Shown here in pieces: positions 1 to 4,905 of a stretch of DNA of 6,664 nucleotides. Both the position numbers and the translations under genes were made by a program. The stretch's first letter is position 1. Every line of letters begins with the position of its first letter. Source of the stretch: DATKZB01 sp035528235 (GTDB lineage: Bacteria; Planctomycetota; Phycisphaerae; FEN-1346); assembly GCA_035528235.1 (NCBI GenBank), contig DATKZB010000153.1, positions 1 through 6,664 on the forward strand, read 5' to 3'. Under the pieces are notes generated by a model that was not told the DNA's origin, made no database searches, and was given only the letters and a program-made list of their open reading frames with translations.

Positions 1-897
1 CTGCTCGTCCACCTCATCCGCGGCAAGCAGAAGGCGGCCCACTACAACGGCGACCCGGAGTTTGAGTTCCTCAGCCAGTGGCGGACCATCCTGCCGGAGG
101 TCGAGGCGGCCCTCGGCAAGGCTGCGCAGAACCTGCACGTCATCTTCGCCGAGACGTACGACGACGGGCCGACGAAGTTCGAATGGCGCGGCGGGGTAGC
201 GCTGGGGGCACGGTACACGTCGGACGGCGGGGCGGGGCTGTTCTCGGCGTGGGTGTTGCGCGACGAGTTCTGCGCGGCCACGGTGGATGAGCAGTTGCGG
301 CTGTTCGCCGACGAGACGCCCATCAAGGGCCGCGTGGCCCTGGGGTGCGGGCGGCCGGACTCGCCGCGATTCGAGTTCATCGAGGACGGCTTCGGCGCCG
401 TGGCCCACGAGATGGGGCACGCCTTCGGCCTGCCGCACGATCATCGCAAGGACGCCCAGTACGTCATGGGCAACGGGTTCCGCAGTCTCCGCCGCAACTA
501 TCCGGGCATGGGGCCGGCCGACGAGCGGGTGGGTTTCTCGGCCGACAACGCCCGCGTCCTGGCCCGCTCGCGGTTCCTGGCCGAACGCGCCGACCTGACC
601 GACGCCGCGCCGCCGGGCCTGGCGCTCGATGCGCCGGTGACACTCAAGGCCGGCGCCACCGAGGTGCCCGTGCGCGGCCGGGCGACCGACGACCGCGCCC
701 TGGGCGCCGTCCTCTACTGGTGGCAGCCGATGGACTCGACCGTCGGCGGGGCCGACCTCGCCGGCACCCGCGCCGAACTGAAGGCGACGCTGCCCGTCCG
801 GCCGCTCAAGAAGGGCAAGGGCGACCTCGTGGTCACCGTCGTCGACCGCGGCGGCAACATCCGCACCGACAAGGTGACCTACGAGATTGAGGAGTGA
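1..897 (+). CDS. Metzincin-type zinc metalloprotease, C-terminal part (5' end outside window)
   Basis: Frame 1 is open from the first base to TGA at 895-897, giving 298 visible codons; the start lies upstream. The key motif is HEMGHAFGLPHD (visible residues 136-147), which fits the metzincin zinc signature HExxHxxGxxHD. His136, His140 and His146 are the expected zinc ligands and Glu137 the general base. Met156, in YVMGNGF ten residues after the third histidine, is a good candidate for the Met-turn of that clan. From about residue 208 to the end the sequence is rich in beta strands and looks like an Ig-like accessory domain (VPVRGRATDD, then VVDRGGNIRTD). The protein probably hydrolyses peptide bonds outside the cytoplasm, but the missing N-terminus means no signal peptide can be seen. 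The Asp after the third His resembles adamalysin/reprolysin-like enzymes; the exact family is not assigned. GH9 follows on the same strand after 121 bp. Confidence 0.85.
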   Translation: MLVHLIRGKQKAAHYNGDPEFEFLSQWRTILPEVEAALGKAAQNLHVIFAETYDDGPTKFEWRGGVALGARYTSDGGAGLFSAWVLRDEFCAATVDEQLRLFADETPIKGRVALGCGRPDSPRFEFIEDGFGAVAHEMGHAFGLPHDHRKDAQYVMGNGFRSLRRNYPGMGPADERVGFSADNARVLARSRFLAERADLTDAAPPGLALDAPVTLKAGATEVPVRGRATDDRALGAVLYWWQPMDSTVGGADLAGTRAELKATLPVRPLKKGKGDLVVTVVDRGGNIRTDKVTYEIEE

Positions 898-909
898 CGC
901 CGCACGGAA

Positions 910-933
910 CACGGCGGGGCAAGACCCGCCGTG
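910..933. repeat. Short palindromic hairpin 3' of the protease gene
   Basis: Nine-base arms CACGGCGGG and CCCGCCGTG flank a six-base loop, starting 13 bp after the protease stop codon. It could end or stabilise the protease transcript, but no T-run follows, so it is not a standard intrinsic terminator. Its core GCGGGGCAAGACCCGC (914-929) matches the reverse complement of the hairpin at 6254-6269 at 15 of 16 positions, so it may be a dispersed repeat rather than a site specific to this gene. Confidence 0.6.
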
Positions 934-952
934 GCACACGCGGATCTGTCTT

Positions 953-980
953 GCGCGGTGGGTCCCCGTACCCACCGCGC
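953..980. repeat. Perfect 28-bp palindromic repeat, single copy
   Basis: Perfect 11-bp arms GCGCGGTGGGT and ACCCACCGCGC enclose the loop CCCCGT. The same 28-bp sequence occurs in reverse complement at 4096-4123. A version with two compensating changes (T to C in the left arm, A to G in the right) lies at 4046-4073. Compensating changes indicate that the fold is conserved. It lies between the protease and GH9 genes, 38 bp before the GH9 start, so it would be in the GH9 leader if transcription begins upstream. Confidence 0.85.
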
Positions 981-1018
981 CAAGATGCCGCACGCGGACG
1001 AAGGGGCAGGGGACCACC

Positions 1019-3661
1019 ATGACCGATATCGCCGCCGGACTCGTTGCGGCCTGCATGCTGGTGGGGTTGGCCGGGTGTGGCGCGGCCATGGGCGGGCCGC
1101 CGGACGCCTTGCCGAAGATGCCGATTCCGGTCGACCGGTCGCGGACGGCCGACGAGCGATGGCGCGCCAAGCCCGCCATCGAGTCGCGCCTGCTGTCGGA
1201 CATGGAGACGCCCGAGGGCTGGTCGCACCGCGGCGCCGGGCGGATGGAGTTCACGACCGCGCGGGCCAAAGACGGTAGCCGCGCCCTCCGCCTCACGTCG
1301 CCGACCAAGGGTGACAAGCCGGGCGGGAACAACGGCCGGCCGTGGGGCGAGGCCTGCGCCCGGTTCGACGCGCGCAGCCAGGACTGGACCGCGTGGAACC
1401 GCCTGTCGGTCTGGGTGTGGCCCCGCCTGCCCGGTTTCAAGACCATCTCGCTGCTGGTGAAGTTCTCCAGCGACGGGGTCGAGAAGTTGCCCGGCAGCCA
1501 GACCCGCGGGGCCCTTCATTACGTCATCCTGCGGCCCGACACGTGGAACCACGTCGTGTGGGAGATTCCGCAACTGGCCCGCGACAAGGTCACGGCCGTC
1601 GAGTTCATCTACCGCCTCCAGGGCAACGAGCCGGGGGCGGCCGAAACGGTCTGCTACGATTTCGACCGCCTGGAACTCCAGAAGGTCGAGGTCGACCACT
1701 GGGAAGGATGGAACGTCGCCCCCGGCCGCATCGCCTGCTGTCACGCGGGGTACACGGTGCGCGGCCCGAAGACGGCCGTCGCGAGCGGCCTGGCGGCCAC
1801 CGAGTTCAGCCTGCTGGGGGCCGACGGCAAGGCCGTCGTGACGCGTCCCATCCGGACGGCGACGACGCCGCTCGGCGAGTTCCAGGTCATGGACTTTTCC
1901 GGCGACTGGCCGCCGGGCGACTACAGGCTCCGCGCCGGCGACGTGACCACGCCGCTGTTTCCCATAGCCCCCGACGTCTGGCGCGACACGATTCTCCGGA
2001 CGATCAACCACTTCTATTGCCAGCGTTGCGGCTTTGCGGTGCCGGGCGTCCACGACGTGTGCCACGCCGACTGGCAGGGCCGGCGCGGCGAGCAGACCAT
2101 CGCCATCAACGGCGGCTGGCACGACGCGGGCGACCTGTCGCAGGGCGTCATCAACACGGGCGAGGCCGCCTACGCCATGTTCGACCTGGCGGACCGGCTG
2201 CGGCGGAGCGACCCGGCGCTGGCGCAGCGGCTCATCGAGGAGGGCCGCTGGGGCCTGGACTGGATACTCAAGACCCGGTTCGGCGACGGGTTCCGGACCA
2301 CGTGGGCCACGATGGATTTCTGGACCGACGGCCGGCGCGGCACCAGCGACGACGTGGTGGCCGAGGCGAAGGATTCGCCCATGGAGAACTTCATCGCCGC
2401 CATGGCCGAGGCCCGGGCCGCACGCTCTCTGGCCAAGACCGACCCGAAGACGGCCGACGCGTGCCTGGCGGCCGCACGCGACGACTGGCAGCACGCCGTC
2501 GCGAAGACTGGCGAGCGGCCCCACCTGGAACTCGCCGCCTATGCCGCGCTGGCCTCGGTCGAGGTGTTCAAGGCCACGGCCGATAAGGCCTGCGCCGAGG
2601 CGGCCGCGCGGTACGCCCGCGTCATCGTCGAGTGCCAGCAGCGCGAAGCCACGGACTGGCGCGTGCCGATGGTCGGGTTCTTCTACACGGGTCCCGACCG
2701 GCGGGGCATCCAGCACTACTTCCATCGCGGCCACGAGAACGCGCCCATCGAGGCCCTGGTGGGCCTGTGCGAGGCGCTGCCCGACCATCCGGACTGGGCG
2801 ACGTGGTACGCGACCGTCGTCCTGCACTCGGAGTACCTGCGGGCCATCGCCCGGTTCACCGAGCCGTACGGCATGTTCCCCGCGTCGGTGTACCGCGAGG
2901 GCGAGGGCGACGCGTACGCCCAGGCCCAGGTGAAGCAGGGCATCGACCTGGGGAGCGGGCATTACCTGCGGCGGTTCCCGGTGTGGTGGGACTTCCGGGG
3001 CAACTCCGGCACGATGCTGTCGCAGGCCAAGGCGCTCTCGGCGGCGTGCCGGCTGCGGGGCGACGGCAGCGCCGAGGCCCTCATCCGGCGGCAACTGGAG
3101 TGGCACCTCGGGTACAACCCCTTCGGCCAGAGCCTGATGTACGGGGCCGGATACGATTACGCCCCGCAGTACACGGCGATGAGCGGCGACATCGTCGGCG
3201 GCCTGCCCGTGGGCATCCAGACGCTCCGCGAGGGGGACATGCCGTACTGGCCCACGTCGAATTGCTACAACTACAAGGAAATCTGGGTTCACCCGTCGTC
3301 GCGGTGGTTGGCGGTGCTGGCCGACCTGGCGGCGCCCGGGCCGCCTCCGGGCGCCGGCGACGCCGGCGAGACCACGCTGCGCGCGGCCCCCGAGTCGGAC
3401 GGCTCGGCACGGTTGCGCATCACCCTGAGCACTCGCCGCGGGCGCGCCGTCCGCTTCGCCCTGATGCGGACATGGAACCTGAAGGTGGCCGAGGCCCGGT
3501 GCGAGGCCCGCCGGCTGGCCGACGGGGGCGAGGCGTTCGAGTGGCGGGCCGAGGTCGTCAACCCGAAGGCCCCCTGGGTGGCGGTCATTCTGCCCGGAGG
3601 GGACCTCGCGCAGCGTCTGGAACTGTGCGACGGCTTCCCGCCGCTGCCGGCGGCGCCTTGA
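1019..3661 (+). CDS. Glycoside hydrolase family 9 lipoprotein (endoglucanase-like)
   Basis: 880 residues. The ATG at 1019 is chosen because a purine-rich Shine-Dalgarno (GCAGGGGA, 1006-1013) precedes it and it starts a lipoprotein signal: a hydrophobic stretch ending in lipobox LAGC with Cys20. Export and lipid anchoring are therefore likely. Domains in order: beta-sandwich, carbohydrate-binding-like (about 55-225); Ig-like domain of the type that precedes GH9 catalytic domains (about 233-318); catalytic alpha-barrel (about 320-775); extra beta-rich C-terminal domain (about 785-870). The GH9 motif GGWHDAGD (365-372) supplies candidate catalytic-base aspartates Asp369 and Asp372. Glu754 in NYKEIW is the likely proton donor, and WHLGYNPFGQS (695-705) is a typical late motif. 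Cys337, Cys348, His349 and His368 fit the structural zinc site known in some GH9 enzymes such as Clostridium thermocellum CelD. Family members cleave beta-1,4-glucans or related glycans; the exact substrate cannot be read here. The gene is convergent with the small gene at 3730-3909. Confidence 0.93.
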   Translation: MTDIAAGLVAACMLVGLAGCGAAMGGPPDALPKMPIPVDRSRTADERWRAKPAIESRLLSDMETPEGWSHRGAGRMEFTTARAKDGSRALRLTSPTKGDKPGGNNGRPWGEACARFDARSQDWTAWNRLSVWVWPRLPGFKTISLLVKFSSDGVEKLPGSQTRGALHYVILRPDTWNHVVWEIPQLARDKVTAVEFIYRLQGNEPGAAETVCYDFDRLELQKVEVDHWEGWNVAPGRIACCHAGYTVRGPKTAVASGLAATEFSLLGADGKAVVTRPIRTATTPLGEFQVMDFSGDWPPGDYRLRAGDVTTPLFPIAPDVWRDTILRTINHFYCQRCGFAVPGVHDVCHADWQGRRGEQTIAINGGWHDAGDLSQGVINTGEAAYAMFDLADRLRRSDPALAQRLIEEGRWGLDWILKTRFGDGFRTTWATMDFWTDGRRGTSDDVVAEAKDSPMENFIAAMAEARAARSLAKTDPKTADACLAAARDDWQHAVAKTGERPHLELAAYAALASVEVFKATADKACAEAAARYARVIVECQQREATDWRVPMVGFFYTGPDRRGIQHYFHRGHENAPIEALVGLCEALPDHPDWATWYATVVLHSEYLRAIARFTEPYGMFPASVYREGEGDAYAQAQVKQGIDLGSGHYLRRFPVWWDFRGNSGTMLSQAKALSAACRLRGDGSAEALIRRQLEWHLGYNPFGQSLMYGAGYDYAPQYTAMSGDIVGGLPVGIQTLREGDMPYWPTSNCYNYKEIWVHPSSRWLAVLADLAAPGPPPGAGDAGETTLRAAPESDGSARLRITLSTRRGRAVRFALMRTWNLKVAEARCEARRLADGGEAFEWRAEVVNPKAPWVAVILPGGDLAQRLELCDGFPPLPAAP

Positions 3662-3729
3662 TGCGGACCGAGCGGTGATGGCGGCCGTCGGCCCGTGGCA
3701 GAGGGACCATCGTTGCGCGGCCCGGCGGG

Positions 3730-3909
3730 TCAGCCCTTGTGGGCGTGTTCCGCGAGGCGGCTCGCCAGGTCGGCCGCCACGGTGTCGTGGCTGGGGCCGA
3801 AGTGGCGGGGCCTGCGGCGGCCGTGCAGCGTCACCCACAGCCCGACGGCGGCGACCACGACGGCCAGCATCAGGATGAAGGCGACAACCAGAATCAACGT
3901 GTCAGACAT
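3730..3909 (-). CDS. Small single-pass membrane protein, uncharacterised (59 aa)
   Basis: Reading from ATG at 3909 down to TGA at 3730-3732 gives 59 residues. Residues 5-28 are almost entirely hydrophobic (LILVVAFILMLAVVVAAVGL onward), followed by a basic cluster RRRPR (31-35) and a hydrophilic, histidine-containing tail of about 25 residues. By the positive-inside rule the tail should be cytoplasmic. Support for coding: an ideal AAGGAG five bases before the ATG, and 55 of 59 third codon positions G or C, as in the neighbouring genes. It is convergent with GH9, with only 68 bp between the stop codons and no clear terminator in that gap. I do not recognise the family. It could be a small subunit or regulator of a membrane complex, but nothing here identifies a partner. 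Confidence 0.78.
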   Translation of the reverse strand: MSDTLILVVAFILMLAVVVAAVGLWVTLHGRRRPRHFGPSHDTVAADLASRLAEHAHKG

Positions 3910-3914
3910 GGCTT

Positions 3915-3920
3915 CTCCTT
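3915..3920 (-). promoter_or_regulatory. Shine-Dalgarno site of the 59-aa membrane protein gene
   Basis: On the minus strand AAGGAG is followed by a five-base spacer and the ATG at 3909. This near-perfect site is the main reason to accept the short frame and its start. No convincing -35/-10 pair was found in the bases upstream (3921-4042). Confidence 0.8.
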
Positions 3921-4042
3921 TCCTGCTGTCGGGAAAGGCAGTCGGAAATCACCTCTCGCACCCCCTCCCGCGACCGAGGGCGACGGCACGGGGGCCCTCG
4001 ATGCTGTGGATCACGGCCGTTACGGCAGTTCAACTTTGCGTG

Positions 4043-4126
4043 TTTGCGCGGCGGGTCCCCGTACCCGCCGCGCTCGCCGTAAGATGTCCGCCCTGGCGCG
4101 GTGGGTACGGGGACCCACCGCGCAAA
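4043..4126. repeat. Double palindrome, BIME-like (two hairpins in opposite orientation)
   Basis: Hairpin one (4046-4073) has 11-bp arms GCGCGGCGGGT and ACCCGCCGCGC around CCCCGT. Hairpin two (4096-4123) has arms GCGCGGTGGGT and ACCCACCGCGC around ACGGGG, the reverse complement of the first loop. With the outer TTT and AAA, the left 31 bases match the reverse complement of the right 31 at 29 positions. Each half therefore folds alone and the pair also folds as one long cruciform. This resembles bacterial interspersed mosaic elements made of REP units in inverted orientation. It lies in the 601-bp spacer between the two small minus-strand genes. Confidence 0.85.
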
Positions 4127-4338
4127 GACCCAATCTTAAGACGCTCAAGCCGAATTGGGTTACCGATTCCTCGCGTCGGCAACGGGCGGCGGCACAGGGC
4201 CGGGTGTTGGCCAGATTGGCAAGATGCGGCCACACGCTCGGTGCACGTCTGTTGAAACCGGGAGCCCGGCGAAAGTTCCTGCCTTTATCGGCTCTCGGTC
4301 GACTTGGACGCCGCCAGCGCGCCCGCGGTTCCGCCGAA
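4124..4338. other. Intergenic stretch without a recognisable gene
   Basis: No frame in this part has a credible start with a ribosome site and protein-like content. The only structure is a weak inverted repeat, ACCCAAT (4128-4134) against ATTGGGT (4154-4160), enclosing a short CTT/AAG pairing. It could be a weak terminator or chance. Confidence 0.5.
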
Positions 4339-4480
4339 TGCTACTTTGTCAACTTGGCGAGGGCCCATTGGGATCCCGCGCGGTGGCCTTCCTAGGCCAC
4401 CGCGAGTTGGCGTAGGGCAACCTGTCGCGGCGGCCTAGGAAGGCCACCGCGCACGGTAGCGACGAGTTGACAAAGTAGCA
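4339..4480. mobile_element. 142-bp composite palindromic element, MITE-like (element A)
   Basis: The ends are perfect 16-bp inverted repeats: TGCTACTTTGTCAACT (4339-4354) and its reverse complement AGTTGACAAAGTAGCA (4465-4480). Inside are two hairpins in opposite orientation. One spans 4379-4404, with arms CGCGGTGGCCT and AGGCCACCGCG and loop TCCT. The other spans 4426-4451, with loop AGGA and a single mismatch in the stem. There is no coding capacity. Short length, terminal inverted repeats and no transposase fit a non-autonomous element moved in trans. No clear target-site duplication is visible at the outer flanks, so old age or a mechanism without duplication is possible. It begins 30 bp beyond the stop codon of the 58-aa gene, where it could also stop transcription or protect RNA ends. 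Confidence 0.65.
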
Positions 4481-4510
4481 CTAATTCGAGATGACGTGTT
4501 GCTGCGCCGG

Positions 4511-4687
4511 TCAGAACGAGACCACGCAGTGCCAGACGAACGTGTAGGCCAGGGCGTCGACGTCTTCCCAGACCTTGCGGACGACTTCGGCGTCGCCGGT
4601 GATGGTGGGGAGTTCCTTGACCTTCTCCTCCCAGGGCACGCAGACGCCGGGTCGGCGTTTCGGTTTGGCCTTCGATTTCGTCTTCAT
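4511..4687 (-). CDS. Small uncharacterised protein (58 aa) between two repeat elements
   Basis: ATG at 4687 to TGA at 4511-4513 gives 58 residues. The N-terminus is strongly basic (MKTKSKAKPKRRPG), then comes a mixed charged and hydrophobic segment containing PWEEKVKELPTITGD and ending VWHCVVSF. Cysteines are at 16 and 54. There is no membrane segment or signal peptide, so it is probably cytoplasmic; the basic start could bind nucleic acid, but that is only a suggestion. Coding evidence is AAGGAG nine bases upstream and 51 of 58 third positions G or C. The reading frame stays open far upstream into the UroD-like gene, but that extension lies antisense or out of frame to repeat DNA and another gene, so the internal ATG with the ribosome site is preferred. 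It is flanked by element B upstream and element A downstream. I do not recognise the family. Confidence 0.72.
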   Translation of the reverse strand: MKTKSKAKPKRRPGVCVPWEEKVKELPTITGDAEVVRKVWEDVDALAYTFVWHCVVSF

Positions 4688-4696
4688 TGCTGGTGA

Positions 4697-4702
4697 CTCC
4701 TT
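4697..4702 (-). promoter_or_regulatory. Shine-Dalgarno site of the 58-aa gene
   Basis: On the minus strand AAGGAG lies nine bases before the ATG at 4687. It fixes the start of the small gene against the much longer open frame that runs through it. Confidence 0.72.
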
Positions 4703-4735
4703 GCGGCCGCGCGGGCGCCGCGGCCGACCGTCTTT

Positions 4736-4900
4736 AGTGCTGCCTTGGCAACTTCCTGCCTTCGTGCGCGGCGGCCTTCCCAGGCCGCCGCGTCCGGTTG
4801 CCCTGCGCCAAACCGCGGTGGCCTGGGAAGGCCACCGCGCGGGATCCCAATGGGCCACCGCGCGGGATCCCAATGGGCCGCCGCGCGACAAGTAGCGCTT
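4736..4900. repeat. Diverged relative of the composite palindromic element (element B)
   Basis: The left end TGCTGCCTTGGCAACTT (4738-4754) matches the left end of element A at 14 of 17 positions. The right end GACAAGTAGC (4887-4896) matches element A's GACAAAGTAGC with one A missing. Two perfect hairpins lie inside: 4767-4792 (arms CGCGGCGGCCT and AGGCCGCCGCG, loop TCCC) and 4814-4839 (arms CGCGGTGGCCT and AGGCCACCGCG, loop GGGA, the reverse complement of the first loop). The same plan as element A, with worn ends and an added tandem repeat. It starts 5 bp past the stop codon of the UroD-like gene and ends about 35 bp before the ribosome site of the 58-aa gene. Confidence 0.65.
4831..4887. 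repeat. 23-bp tandem repeat, about 2.5 copies
   Basis: Two identical 23-bp units (4831-4853 and 4854-4876), each running GCCACCGCGC then GGGATCCCAATGG, are followed by a partial third with one change (4877-4887). The full unit also occurs once, exactly and inverted, at 4365-4387 inside element A. The first unit overlaps the right arm of the second hairpin of element B, so the tandem copies look like duplication of the hairpin edge plus its flank. Confidence 0.85.
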
Positions 4901-4905
4901 TAGGA

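Noticed and set aside
887..1018. Upstream TTG start extending the GH9 protein by 44 residues
   Set aside because: It would overlap the protease stop, read through the palindromes and bury the lipoprotein signal. The ATG at 1019 has its own ribosome site and an immediate signal sequence.
3661..3678. Tiny frame overlapping the GH9 stop (TGATG, five codons)
   Set aside because: Too short to be credible and there is no conserved context; the overlap is most likely chance.
833..3838. A 1001-codon open frame on the minus strand across the GH9 gene
   Set aside because: It is antisense to a gene with clear GH9 motifs. Its product is arginine-, proline- and alanine-rich without recognisable motifs, as expected for a shadow frame in G+C-rich DNA.
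4128..4160. Intrinsic terminator
   Set aside because: Only a 7-bp stem with a long loop and no T-run on either strand.
4831..4887. CRISPR array
   Set aside because: The 23-bp units are directly adjacent with no spacers, and no cas gene is present.
4339..4900. Integron cassette: attC-like sites on both sides of the 58-aa gene
   Set aside because: The layout is suggestive, but the core sites TGTCAAC and GTTGACA match the attC consensus (RYYYAAC and GTTRRRY) at only five of seven positions. Element B lacks the GTT core at its right end, and the related hairpins occur outside any cassette. No integrase is present.
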